Shown piece after piece: positions 39,588-48,129 of a stretch of DNA of 64,000 bases. The stretch is from Spirosoma luteum DSM 19990 (lineage in GTDB: Bacteria; Bacteroidota; Bacteroidia; Cytophagales; Spirosomataceae). The translations under genes were made by a program, and so were the position numbers. The notes under the pieces were generated by a model. It made no database searches, was not told where the DNA came from, and worked only from the letters and a program-made list of their open reading frames with translations. Within the stretch, counting starts at the first letter, position 1; each line of letters begins with the position of its first letter. Location of the stretch: the NCBI RefSeq assembly GCF_000374065.1, contig NZ_KB893246.1:310001-374000 (forward strand), given 5' to 3'.

Positions 39588-42014
39588 ATGCGTTACGCAA
39601 AAGCTATTCTCCTTCCTGCTTTCACGCTTTTACTAATTTGGGCATTAAATCGCTCCTGGGGCAGCATTCCCGCTTTTGGACCACTACTGAGTCCGTTCGT
39701 TGGGTTCTGGCAAAATGCGGAATCAGTCAACACATCGGATGAGGAAATAACCCTGAATGGCACTCAGGCACCCGTTACAGTGATAATAGATGACAAAGCC
39801 GTTCCGCACGTTTTCGCACAGAATGACCATGATGTCTACTTCGCACAGGGGTACCTGACTGCCCGCGACCGGCTCTGGCAGATGGAGTTTCAGACCCATG
39901 CCGCAGCCGGACGGGTGTCGGAACTGGTGGGGGAACGGGCACTGGAGCTGGACCGCTACAACCGACGTCTGGGCATGGGATTCGGGGCGGAGAAATCCGT
40001 AAAAGCGATGATGGATGACCCGCGTTCGCGCGAGTCGGTGGAAGCGTATACGGCTGGTGTCAACGCCTGGATTAGTCAGCTGAAACCGGCGCAATACCCG
40101 CTGGAGTACAAACTCCTCGGCTACGCTCCGGAACCCTGGCAACCTATAAAGTGCGCGTATTTCCTGAAATATATGTCCGGGGTGCTGGCGCTCGGAGCCG
40201 ATGACCTCAACATGAGCAATGTTCTCCAGAAAGCGGGGCCTGCCGTAACAGCCAACCTGTTTCCCGATTATCCATTTCGGGAAGACCCCATCATTCCCGT
40301 TGGTACAAAATGGGATTTTAAACCGGTTAAAATTCCGGCAGTGCCCCCCGCTTCGGTGTCGGCTGTTGGCTCGCTCAGTATGAACTGGGCCGAGCATGAC
40401 CCAGCCATTGGCAGTAATAACTGGGCTGTTGGTCCACAGAAATCGGCCACGGGTTATCCCATTCTGGCTAATGACCCCCACCTCACGCTTAGCCTCCCAT
40501 CTATCTGGTATCAAATGCAGTTGGTAACGCCAACCATGAACGTGTACGGCGCTACGATGCCGGGGGCTCCGGGTGTTATAATCGGTTTCAACAAGCAGGT
40601 AGCATGGGGTGTCACCAATGTCGGAGCCGACGTACTGGATTTTTATCAGATTAAATTTCGGGACAACCGCCATCTGGACTACTGGCACGATAACCGCTGG
40701 AAACCCGTTACCCGCCGAATCGAGCGGATAAAAATAAAAGGGCAACCCGACAAAGTCGATACGGTATTATACACCCACCACGGACCGATAATGTACATGG
40801 AAGGTCAAAAACCTTTCGCCAGAAACGTGCCGGTAGGCTATGCTGCACGCTGGATTGGCCATGAGGAATCGAACGATTTCCTGACGTACTACCTGCTCGA
40901 CCGGGCCGCTAATCACGCCGACTATCGCAAGGCGCTAAGTTATTACGGCGCCCCGGCGCAAAATTTTGTGTTTGCCGATGTAGCCAAAGACATCGCCATT
41001 TCACCAAATGGCCGTTTCCCCCTCAAATGGAAAGACCAGGGTAAGTTTTTGTTGGATGGTACGAATCCTGCCCACGATTGGCAGGGATGGATTCCGGCCG
41101 AGCAAAATCCACACGTTAAAAATCCACCCCGGGGGTTTGTCAGTTCGGCCAATCAGTCCTCTACTGATACAACGTATCCGTATTACATAAACTGGCAGTT
41201 TGCCCCCGCTGAGCGCGGCACGCGCATCAACCAGCGGCTGACAGCTATGCAGCAAGCGACCCCGGATAGCCTGCGCATGTTGCAGAACGATAATCTGAAC
41301 CTACGTGCTCAGCAAGCCCTGCCCATTTTTTTACCTTATGTGCGGGTGGAGAAGCTCACTGCCGAACAGAAAAAAGCGGTTGATATCCTAAAAAAATGGC
41401 GTTATAACCACGACATTGCCGAGATAGGTCCGACCCTGTTTACCGAATGGATGCGCCAGTATATGGATGGCGTATGGCGCGACGATTTCCCCAATACTGA
41501 CAGCACAACGTTACGATACCCCAGTTTCGACCGGACACTTCAGATGGCCGAGCAGGAACCCACCGCTCATTGGTTTGATGACGTGACAACCACCGCCCCC
41601 GAAACCATTGGCGACGTATTAACCCAGACCTTAAAGCTAGCGGTTGATTCACTCGCCCGGCAGCACGGTCCTCTGGGTGAATCGTGGCAATGGGGCAAAC
41701 ATAAAGCAACCCGCATTGCCCACCTGGCCCGACTCGATGCGCTCAGTGCGCTCAATGTGCAGATTGGCGGAGGGGCGGGCATTGTAAATGCCACTACTGA
41801 GCGAACAGGGCCATCCTGGCGCATGGTCGTTGCCCTCGGTCCGCAACCGAAAGCGTATGGTGTATATCCGGGCGGGCAATCGGGTAATCCGGGTAGTCCG
41901 TACTATCTGAACATGCTGGAAACCTGGCGGACCGGCCAACTGAATGAGTTACTGTATCTGCAATCCGCCCAGGATAAAAACCCGGCAATTAAACGGCGTA
42001 TTATCCTGAAGTGA
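39588..42014 (+). CDS. Penicillin acylase family (Ntn) hydrolase, membrane-anchored
   Basis: This 808-residue N-terminal-nucleophile hydrolase precursor would be cleaved into alpha and beta chains. ATG 39588 puts a signal anchor at the start (YAKAILLPAFTLLLIWALNR). A TTG at 39531 and an ATG at 39543 are longer alternatives. The beta-chain nucleophile is Ser276 in AIGSNNWAVGP. QGYLTARDRLWQMEF (alpha chain) and YPILANDPHLTLSLPSIWYQ are hallmark blocks. Members hydrolyse beta-lactams, acyl-homoserine lactones or other amides in the periplasm; AHL acylase activity cannot be told apart by sequence. TTACTTTG at ~39482 is a possible -7 element. Confidence 0.93.
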   Translation: MRYAKAILLPAFTLLLIWALNRSWGSIPAFGPLLSPFVGFWQNAESVNTSDEEITLNGTQAPVTVIIDDKAVPHVFAQNDHDVYFAQGYLTARDRLWQMEFQTHAAAGRVSELVGERALELDRYNRRLGMGFGAEKSVKAMMDDPRSRESVEAYTAGVNAWISQLKPAQYPLEYKLLGYAPEPWQPIKCAYFLKYMSGVLALGADDLNMSNVLQKAGPAVTANLFPDYPFREDPIIPVGTKWDFKPVKIPAVPPASVSAVGSLSMNWAEHDPAIGSNNWAVGPQKSATGYPILANDPHLTLSLPSIWYQMQLVTPTMNVYGATMPGAPGVIIGFNKQVAWGVTNVGADVLDFYQIKFRDNRHLDYWHDNRWKPVTRRIERIKIKGQPDKVDTVLYTHHGPIMYMEGQKPFARNVPVGYAARWIGHEESNDFLTYYLLDRAANHADYRKALSYYGAPAQNFVFADVAKDIAISPNGRFPLKWKDQGKFLLDGTNPAHDWQGWIPAEQNPHVKNPPRGFVSSANQSSTDTTYPYYINWQFAPAERGTRINQRLTAMQQATPDSLRMLQNDNLNLRAQQALPIFLPYVRVEKLTAEQKKAVDILKKWRYNHDIAEIGPTLFTEWMRQYMDGVWRDDFPNTDSTTLRYPSFDRTLQMAEQEPTAHWFDDVTTTAPETIGDVLTQTLKLAVDSLARQHGPLGESWQWGKHKATRIAHLARLDALSALNVQIGGGAGIVNATTERTGPSWRMVVALGPQPKAYGVYPGGQSGNPGSPYYLNMLETWRTGQLNELLYLQSAQDKNPAIKRRIILK

Positions 42015-42104
42015 CGTTAATTTCCCGTTGCAATGACAGCTCCCGGCAATCGTGTACAGCATAAAAATAAACCTTAAAGCGGCTTTTCATTCCCTCCTGA
42101 AACT

Positions 42105-42482
42105 ATGATTCAACTTCTTCTGATTGCAATTTTAGGTCTATTAGCTCAGCTGATACTTCCCTGGTGGAGTTTAGCCCTTGTGGCATTTCTTGTGTGCCTT
42201 TGGCGGTCTCAAAGCGCAAGCCAGGCATTCCTGTACGGCTTTTTGGGTGCGGCACTGGTGTGGCTGGGCTACGCTTTACTTATTTACCTACGGACTGGCG
42301 GAGATTTTACCGGTCGGATGGGTGAACTACTCTTTAAGGTAAACAACGCGGCCCTTCCTATGCTGGCAACGGCTTTACTAGGTGGACTGGTAGGTGGACT
42401 AAGCGGTTTATCAGGATTCTTTATACGCCAGGCATTCGGAAATCAGGTTGCCAGTCATGCCGCTGGGCACACTCGCCCATAA
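42105..42482 (+). CDS. Small integral membrane protein of unknown function
   Basis: This 125-residue protein has three to four hydrophobic helices (residues ~2-20, ~22-35, ~42-62, ~84-108). A conserved-looking charged loop, RTGGDFTGRMGELLF, separates the last two. The third helix contains GFLGAALVWLGYALLIY and the last LLGGLVGGLSGLSGFF. I do not recognise a named family. It follows the acylase (90 bp) and precedes the Skp-like gene (58 bp) on the same strand, so envelope biogenesis is a fair but weak guess. Confidence 0.7.
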   Translation: MIQLLLIAILGLLAQLILPWWSLALVAFLVCLWRSQSASQAFLYGFLGAALVWLGYALLIYLRTGGDFTGRMGELLFKVNNAALPMLATALLGGLVGGLSGLSGFFIRQAFGNQVASHAAGHTRP

Positions 42483-42497
42483 TTCAACAATTCCCCA

Positions 42498-42505
42498 TAC
42501 CTTTG
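42498..42505 (+). promoter_or_regulatory. Putative -7 element upstream of Skp-like gene
   Basis: TACCTTTG matches TAnnTTTG and lies 35 bp before the GTG start. No -33 TTTG is seen at the usual distance. Confidence 0.35.
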
Positions 42506-42539
42506 TAAAATAAACTTGTAACTAACTGATTTATTTACT

Positions 42540-43145
42540 GTGAAGAATGCCTCGTTGATTCTAAATGTCATCCTGACTATTGCCGTAGCTGTACTGTACT
42601 ACCTGCATTTTAAAGGCCCCCAAACGGAAACGTCCCCGGTCGCCAAAGCACCAGTTGAAGCCAAAGGGAAAGCGATTGTTTACGTGAATGTTGATTCGCT
42701 GTTAACCAAGTATGAGTTTTTTAAAGACACCCAGAAAGTACTGGAAAGTAAACGTTTTCAGTTGGAAAATGACCTGGCTAACAAAGGGAAAAACTTACAG
42801 AATAAAGTAGCTTTCTTTCAGCAAAAAGCCCCAACCATGACGCAGGAGCAGGGTCGTGCTACCGAAGCTTCACTCCAGAAAGAGCAGCAGGATATCATGG
42901 CCTACCGCGACCGGGCCGCGCAAAATCTGGCAACCGAGGAGCAAAACAAAAACCGGCAGTTGTACGACCAGATTTACGATTACCTGAAAAACATAAATGC
43001 TCAGAATAAATATGAGTTTGTTTTAGGCTACACAAAAGGAGGGGGCATCCTGTTTGCCGACCCATCTGCCGACCGGACAAGCGTGATTCTGGATGGGCTG
43101 AATAAAGAATATGAGGCTAAACAGACACCTAAAGCGAAAAAGTAA
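42540..43145 (+). CDS. OmpH/Skp family periplasmic chaperone-like protein
   Basis: This 201-residue protein starts at GTG 42540; no in-frame ATG precedes the N-terminal hydrophobic segment (ASLILNVILTIAVAVLYYLHF). The Skp/OmpH domain covers ~45-185: IVYVNVDSLLTKYEFFKDTQ, then long helical arms (LENDLANKGKNLQNKVAFFQ, LQKEQQDIMAYRDRAAQNL), then YEFVLGYTKGGGILFADPS. Skp trimers hold unfolded outer-membrane proteins. This one seems to keep a membrane anchor. A strong terminator follows. Confidence 0.9.
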   Translation: MKNASLILNVILTIAVAVLYYLHFKGPQTETSPVAKAPVEAKGKAIVYVNVDSLLTKYEFFKDTQKVLESKRFQLENDLANKGKNLQNKVAFFQQKAPTMTQEQGRATEASLQKEQQDIMAYRDRAAQNLATEEQNKNRQLYDQIYDYLKNINAQNKYEFVLGYTKGGGILFADPSADRTSVILDGLNKEYEAKQTPKAKK

Positions 43146-43164
43146 CCTTGTCCTCTTTCGTTTC

Positions 43165-43208
43165 ATGCAAAAACCCGGCTCACTGGTTAGCGAGCCGGGT
43201 TTTTGCAT
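43165..43208. terminator. Bidirectional terminator between Skp-like and OPT genes
   Basis: A 17-bp perfect stem (ATGCAAAAACCCGGCTC with 43192-43208) and 10-nt loop has A- and T-runs on the two sides. Confidence 0.9.
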
Positions 43209-43270
43209 TCGGTCGTCTCCCCAGGTCCATTCGAGAAGGAACGGGGGTTTAGGGAATCGTCCAGTAATTG

Positions 43271-45331
43271 CTAACGTCTGCTTTCTCCCACGCGCCATAG
43301 GATGGTTGCCAACCCAACAAAGGCCAGCGCGCCCAGCAACATGTACCCACCCTCACCCAATACGCTAGCCAGAGCCGGTTCCAGCGTTAGGGATGCCAAT
43401 CCGTTATAAACGGTTTCATTAACCGATAGCAAAGCGACCAGTACACCGGCCAATGCCCCCCCCGCTACCAGGCCAGTTGCGAACAGGTTACCTTTCCCAA
43501 GGTCGGGATCTTCCTCAACCGTTCCTTTCCGTTTGGCATTCCAGTCAACAATTGACTTCACCAGGCCACCCGCAAAAATAGGGAGGGTAGTAGAAAGGGG
43601 AAGGTACAGCCCCACGGCAAAGGCCAGCGCACTAACCCCACATAATTCAAAAACGAAAGCAATAAAAGCCCCCACCAGCACAAATTGCCAGTCGAGGTTG
43701 AACGACAGTAGGCCTTTGATGAGGGTGGCCATCAGCGTTCCCTGCGGAGCCGGAAACTTATCCGAACCAATAGCGTGCGTAATGCCCTGCGCCAGTAAAT
43801 CGGGGGTGGGCGTATCCAGCACTTTCACCGTTGCCCCAATGACAAGGGAAGAAACGATAACACCGATAAACAGGGCTATCTGTTGGTATTTGGGGGTGGC
43901 TCCCACCAGATAACCGGTTTTTAGATCCTGCGAGGTAGCCCCGGCGTTGGCAGCTGCTACGCAAATCATACTACCCACTACCAGTACGGCAGGTTCGAAC
44001 GCTTTACCGGTCAGCCCGAACGCGATGAAAATAAGCGACGTGCCCATGATGGTCGCAATGGTCATGCCCGACACCGGCGATGAACTGGACCCAATCAAGC
44101 CCACAATCCGGCTGGCTACGGTGACGAAGAAGAAGCCAAATACCAGCACCAGCACGGCAATTAGTAGCTTAGTCAGGATGGAGTCGCCGGGAATTTGGGG
44201 AAGCACAACCATCAGCAGGGTAAGTACTACGCTCCCAATAATAACAATCCGAACACTCAGATCCTGTTCGGTACGGGGGGTGTGGGTTCCAGTGCTTAAT
44301 GCCTCTTCCTCTTCAATTGCCTTGACGGATGGCCGGCTAAAGCTTTGTTTGAATGAAGAAATAATGGTAGGAATCGTTTTAATCAAGGTCATAAAACCAC
44401 CCGCCGTAACGGCTCCGGCCCCAATCTGCCGGATATACGCCCGATAGATGGCGGCAGCCGTATCGGCGAAGGTATGTGTTGTGGGATTCCAGCCGCCCGG
44501 TCCGCCCGCCACTTGCAAATCATCAAGGTAGCCCAGCTTCTGCAGTTGCAGAGCAATTGTATCGCCCGGCACAACCGATGCCAGCAGGGGAATCAATCCC
44601 AGCCAGGCCAGAATACCGCCACCAACCAGCACGGCCGAAATGCGAAAACCAATAATGTAACCGACACCCAAGTACTCCGGGGTTATTTCTCCCGCCACTT
44701 GTGCCGATGGGAAGTACCGATTCGTTTGGCGAGTAGCCCAAACTGGTACCTCGGCAACGACGTGCAGTACTTTTTGCAGAAGAGCATATAAGGCCGCAGC
44801 TCCCAGCCCCTGATAGGCGGTTTTGGCAAAATCGCCCCCGCGTTCACCAGCTATCAATACTGATGCACAGGCAGTTCCCTCGGGGTACGGCAGGGTACCA
44901 TGCTCCTGCACAATCAATGGCCTCCGAAGCGGAATCATCATCAGCGTGCCAATCAGCCCGCCCAGAATGGCCAGTGTCAGAATAGTCCAGTAGTTGAAGA
45001 AGTCGGCACCGGTTCCGTTGGTCAGGAATAGAAAGCCCGGCATAGTGAACACCACGCCCGAAGCAATGCTCTCCCCAGCCGACCCGGTGGTCTGGATGAT
45101 GTTATTTTCGAGAATGGTAGTGTTCAAAAACCGACGTCCAAGTGAAATAGCTAGTACCGCAATGGGGATGGACGCGGATACCGATAGACCGGCTTTTAGC
45201 GATAGATAAACCGTGGCGGCTCCAAACAGTACCCCGAATACCGCCCCGGTAATAATGGCTTTCAGGGTAAACTCAGCCGGTGATTCAGTGGCGGGTATAA
45301 ATGGCTTATGGGCGGGTACGGGTTGAGACAT
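43271..45331 (-). CDS. OPT family oligopeptide transporter
   Basis: This 686-residue multipass transporter has about 14-16 helices. Features include the N-terminal EFTLKAIITGAVFGVLFGAATVYLSLKAGLSVSASIPIAVLAI-type segment, seen here in parts as FTLKAIITGAVFG and GLSVSASIPIAVLA. Later blocks ILENNIIQTTGSAGESIASG, YPEGTACASVLIAGE and DLKTGYLVGATP mark the bacterial OPT clade. The family moves oligopeptides or metal-siderophore complexes by proton coupling. No signal for substrate choice is visible. It is monocistronic, flanked by a terminator and a 72-bp gap to the AlbA_2 gene. Confidence 0.94.
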   Translation of the reverse strand: MSQPVPAHKPFIPATESPAEFTLKAIITGAVFGVLFGAATVYLSLKAGLSVSASIPIAVLAISLGRRFLNTTILENNIIQTTGSAGESIASGVVFTMPGFLFLTNGTGADFFNYWTILTLAILGGLIGTLMMIPLRRPLIVQEHGTLPYPEGTACASVLIAGERGGDFAKTAYQGLGAAALYALLQKVLHVVAEVPVWATRQTNRYFPSAQVAGEITPEYLGVGYIIGFRISAVLVGGGILAWLGLIPLLASVVPGDTIALQLQKLGYLDDLQVAGGPGGWNPTTHTFADTAAAIYRAYIRQIGAGAVTAGGFMTLIKTIPTIISSFKQSFSRPSVKAIEEEEALSTGTHTPRTEQDLSVRIVIIGSVVLTLLMVVLPQIPGDSILTKLLIAVLVLVFGFFFVTVASRIVGLIGSSSSPVSGMTIATIMGTSLIFIAFGLTGKAFEPAVLVVGSMICVAAANAGATSQDLKTGYLVGATPKYQQIALFIGVIVSSLVIGATVKVLDTPTPDLLAQGITHAIGSDKFPAPQGTLMATLIKGLLSFNLDWQFVLVGAFIAFVFELCGVSALAFAVGLYLPLSTTLPIFAGGLVKSIVDWNAKRKGTVEEDPDLGKGNLFATGLVAGGALAGVLVALLSVNETVYNGLASLTLEPALASVLGEGGYMLLGALAFVGLATILWRVGESRR

Positions 45332-45403
45332 AGTCTGGTACTTTGTGAAGTGCTGTACTTGAACGTCACAAAGTAAGACATTCCCCGCTTATACCCAATC
45401 CCG

Positions 45404-46069
45404 TTATATAGGCCGGGTTGTATACTGGTCCATTACGTCGCTGGGATGGATTTCGAGCACATTGGCCAACACCAGCAACACCAGTGTGCGGGACGCTATC
45501 CGGCGCGAAATACCAGCAATGGATGCAAATAAATCGACCGTAATGCTATTATGCTCACCCAGATGCTGCATGAGCCGGTGCTCTTTTTCTCCATATGTAA
45601 AGCGAATGTGCCGTTCGGCCTGTTCCCCTTTCAGGATTTCGCGCACCTCCCGGCTGGCTTGAACCGATTTGTCGGCTACGCGTACGTAAACCTTCTTGTC
45701 TTCGGGATTTGCCGGGTCAGGAATAAGGTAGTGAGGCCGGGTGGGGCTGCGGGGCACGCGAATAACGAGAACTTCCCGTTCATCGAGAAGCTGCACCCGG
45801 TCTATTGTGTAGGAAATGCGCGGAAAACAGAATTTGTTGATGGCCCGGACGAGCAGATATTCGTCCTCGTCGGCGTACTTCAGTCCCGGAATCCTTTTGT
45901 CGTCGGCGACGCCGATAAGCATGATGCCGCCGTTTGTATTAGCGAAGGCTACCACGCCCCGAATTATTTTCTCGGGATGATTTGTTTTCAGCTTAAACTC
46001 TAAACTACTACTCTCTCCCCGTCTGACCAGGTTTTTGAGCGCCTGATAGTCCATAACCGATGGGTTCAT
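45404..46069 (-). CDS. AlbA_2 (Schlafen-type) ATP-/nucleic-acid-binding domain protein
   Basis: This 221-residue protein starts at ATG 46069 (MNPSVMDYQALKNLVRRGES); a GTG four codons earlier and an ATG at 46054 are alternatives. The AlbA_2 domain covers ~5-130: GESSSLEFKLKTNH, RGVVAFANTNGGIMLIGVADD, then VLVIRVPRSPTRPHYLIPD and KKVYVRVADKSVQASREV. The C-terminal ~70 residues look like a winged helix (EHRLMQHLGEHNSITVDLFA ... ISRRIASRTLVLLVLANVLE). This arrangement is typical of bacterial regulators or nucleic-acid-binding proteins with unknown ligands. No toxin or defence partner is adjacent. Confidence 0.85.
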   Translation of the reverse strand: MNPSVMDYQALKNLVRRGESSSLEFKLKTNHPEKIIRGVVAFANTNGGIMLIGVADDKRIPGLKYADEDEYLLVRAINKFCFPRISYTIDRVQLLDEREVLVIRVPRSPTRPHYLIPDPANPEDKKVYVRVADKSVQASREVREILKGEQAERHIRFTYGEKEHRLMQHLGEHNSITVDLFASIAGISRRIASRTLVLLVLANVLEIHPSDVMDQYTTRPI

Positions 46070-46231
46070 CTGGTTGAGCACTGACTTGCAATAAAGATAC
46101 TACTTTCGAATAAACTTGCAACTCTTCTGTATATATCTCTATTTTTCGGTAAAAAGTTAACCAGTAAAAGCCAACTTCTCAACAAATCAATCTGTTAATA
46201 AAACGAATTATACTGCTCAAATAACACGAAT

Positions 46232-46495
46232 ATGCTGGTAAACATTGCGCTGGTTGCAGGTACTTTTCTTTTTGTGGAAGGTGTGGCTTAGTTTACGGAT
46301 AAGTACGTCATGCATAGTTTCTTATAGAGTTGGCACCGCGATCACCATAATCACCACAATGGTTTTGACCTTTTTGCCGTCGTCCTCAAAATACAGTCAG
46401 AAGAAGGAGCCGAAGCGTTCGGGTTTCTTTACGCCCCCGAAAAATATGACCGGCCCGTAAAGGAAAAGAAAGCGGTGACGCAGGCAAGTAACTGA
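46232..46495 (+). pseudogene. Decayed carotenoid (beta-carotene) hydroxylase gene, crtZ-like
   Basis: One frame from ATG 46232 to TGA 46493-46495 reads like a carotenoid hydroxylase (fatty-acid hydroxylase superfamily). MLVNIALVAGTFLFVEGVA is followed by stop TAG (46289-46291), then FTDKYVMHSFL, stop TAG (46325-46327), SWHRDHHNHHNGFDLFAVV. It then jumps to EEGAEAFGFLYAPEKYDRP at the C-terminus. The family has Trp at both stop positions (VAWFTHKYVMHG, FLWxWHRxHH), so each is a single TGG-to-TAG change. About 60-70 residues carrying the remaining His motifs are missing after LFAVV. It cannot be functional. Confidence 0.82.
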
Positions 46496-46547
46496 TGGCA
46501 AACTACAGTCTGGCAGGTACCACGGGGTTTGGTCCCAGAAACACAAA

Positions 46548-46590
46548 ACTTAAAAAGGCGTAATTCTTTCCGAATTACGCCTTTTTAAGT
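46548..46590. terminator. Bidirectional terminator, 18-bp perfect stem
   Basis: Arms 46548-46565 and 46573-46590 (ACTTAAAAAGGCGTAATT and complement) surround a 7-nt loop. It serves the DUF2795 gene on the minus strand and formerly the crtZ-like gene on the plus strand. Confidence 0.88.
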
Positions 46591-46609
46591 CGAATGATAC
46601 CTGGATGCC

Positions 46610-46831
46610 TTAGTATTCGTCCTCGTTGAAGAAGAAATCGTCTTTGGTTGGATAATCAGGCCATATTTCTTCAATACTTTCATAAGGCTGACCATCGTCT
46701 TCAAGTTCCTGAAGATTTTCTACTACTTCGAGGGGGGCACCTGAGCGAATTGAATAGTCGATCAATTCGTCTTTTGTGGCGGGCCAGGGGGCATCTTCCA
46801 GGTAGGAAGCTAATTCGAGTGTCCAGTACAT
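46610..46831 (-). CDS. DUF2795 domain-containing small acidic protein
   Basis: This 73-residue protein reads MYWTLELASYLEDAPWPATK, then ELIDYSIRSGAPLEVVENLQ, then a very acidic end (EEIWPDYPTKDDFFFNEDEY). The block matches DUF2795, a small family well conserved in Bacteroidota. A helix-turn-helix-like fold (LASYLEDAPWPATKDELIDYS) suggests contact with protein or nucleic acid, but the net charge is strongly negative. Function is unknown. It has its own terminator and stands alone. Confidence 0.88.
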   Translation of the reverse strand: MYWTLELASYLEDAPWPATKDELIDYSIRSGAPLEVVENLQELEDDGQPYESIEEIWPDYPTKDDFFFNEDEY

Positions 46832-47032
46832 AGTATGTCTTTTAGTTAATAGCTATTTCCAATGAGGGTGCAAAAGTAAAAAAAACGGTAATATCCAAGC
46901 TATTTTTGCCAAAAATGTTTGACGTATCTGGTTTACCGGGATTTAGGCGATAAACGTGCTGAAAGTTTTTTTGTTTTACGTTTGAGTTTGACTGACGAAA
47001 AATGTTTCTATTATATTTTTCATAACCTGAAA

Positions 47033-47776
47033 ATGATGTTTGTTGAAGTTTGTGTATACTCGCTAGAATCATGCCAGACGGCACAACGGGCTGGAGCCAG
47101 CAGGGTAGAATTATGCGGTGGAATGGGCGAGGGAGGTACTACACCCAGTGCCGGATTGATCCAACAGGCCCGGCAGCACCTATCCATTCCAATCCATGTG
47201 ATGATTCGGCCCAGAGGAGGTGATTTTCATTATTCTGAAACCGAATTGACGGTTATGAAAGCAGATATTGAGGTGGCTAAAACATTGGGAGCGGACGGAC
47301 TGGTGTTTGGTATATTGAATACTGATGGTACCGTAAATGAACCACAAACGAAGGAATTGGTCGACTTAGCAAATCCACTACCCGTAACGTTCCACCGCGC
47401 ATTCGATATGACCCGCAACCCATTGGAAGCACTGGAAGCGGTAATCAGAACCGGAGCTACCTGTATTCTTACCTCTGGCCAGCACCAGACTGCCGAACAG
47501 GGGTTACCTGTGCTTAGACACCTAACCGGGAGAGCGGCTGGCCGTATCACCATTATGGCTGGGGCGGGGGTGAATGCGCACAATGCAGGTCAATTCATTA
47601 AAGCAGGTGTCGATGCGCTGCACCTGAGTGGCAGTCAGAAGGAAGATAGCTGGATGACGTACCGGCAACCAGCCGTATCCATGGCTTCGTCAATACCAGG
47701 TGAATATGAATACGTAGAGGCTAGTGAAGCTAAGATCAAAAGCCTGCTTCTCTCTTTATCGATGCCAAACCAGTAA
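47033..47776 (+). CDS. cutC: CutC family protein (copper homeostasis/PF03932)
   Basis: This TIM-barrel protein (247 residues) starts at one of two adjacent ATG codons (47033 or 47036). The longer frame reaching back to a TTG at 46919 has no family similarity. Typical motifs are FVEVCVYSLESCQTAQRAGA, RVELCGGMGEGGTTPSAGLI, IPIHVMIRPRGGDFHYSETE, DGLVFGILNTDGTVN and VTFHRAFDM. CutC was linked to copper tolerance in E. coli, but that role is disputed and the barrel suggests an enzyme. Decayed genes lie on both sides. Confidence 0.93.
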   Translation: MMFVEVCVYSLESCQTAQRAGASRVELCGGMGEGGTTPSAGLIQQARQHLSIPIHVMIRPRGGDFHYSETELTVMKADIEVAKTLGADGLVFGILNTDGTVNEPQTKELVDLANPLPVTFHRAFDMTRNPLEALEAVIRTGATCILTSGQHQTAEQGLPVLRHLTGRAAGRITIMAGAGVNAHNAGQFIKAGVDALHLSGSQKEDSWMTYRQPAVSMASSIPGEYEYVEASEAKIKSLLLSLSMPNQ

Positions 47777-47784
47777 TTTCGTTC

Positions 47785-48056
47785 ATGATGGAACCGAAAG
47801 AGATTGAGAAAACAACTGCCGCAATAGCAGATAAATACCAGCTCTCGATCCTACTCGAACTGGCAAAAAGGGGAGTATCACCGGAACGGTAGCACAGGAA
47901 ATTACGGGACTATAACAATCATGCGTTCCTCATCACGTAAAACTACTGGTAGATAGCGGGTTAGTCGTTAGCCAAAAAAATGACCGCTGCCAAAACCTTT
48001 CGCTCAATAAAATAGCTTTCGATGAATTGGCCGGTTCTCTAAAAAAATTAGGCTAA
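47785..48056 (+). pseudogene. Frameshifted ArsR-family transcriptional regulator
   Basis: From ATG 47785 the frame reads MEPKEIEKTTAAIADKYQLS then ILLELAKRG, the start of an ArsR-type winged helix. The frame is lost around the AAAAAGGGG run at 47864-47874. One frame over it continues SITGTVAQEITGL, then a TAA (47913-47915) where the family has Ser, then QSCVPHHVKLLVDSGLVVSQ ... SLNKIAFDELAGSLKKLG and stop. So a frameshift and a nonsense change have inactivated it. It precedes an equally broken flavin-reductase gene, which it may once have regulated. Confidence 0.8.
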
Positions 48057-48129
48057 TAACCGAAAATACATTCAAACTCTTCGACATATCAACAGGTTCA
48101 CATACCAAAATTTAACGAACCGTTTCGGT

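Noticed and set aside
39723-40745. 340-codon minus-strand open frame inside the acylase gene
   Set aside because: Antisense to a well-supported protein, with composition typical of a shadow frame and no motif.
46245-46460. 71-codon plus-strand frame over the decayed crtZ-like gene
   Set aside because: It is out of frame with the carotenoid hydroxylase motifs, which are read in the frame from 46232.
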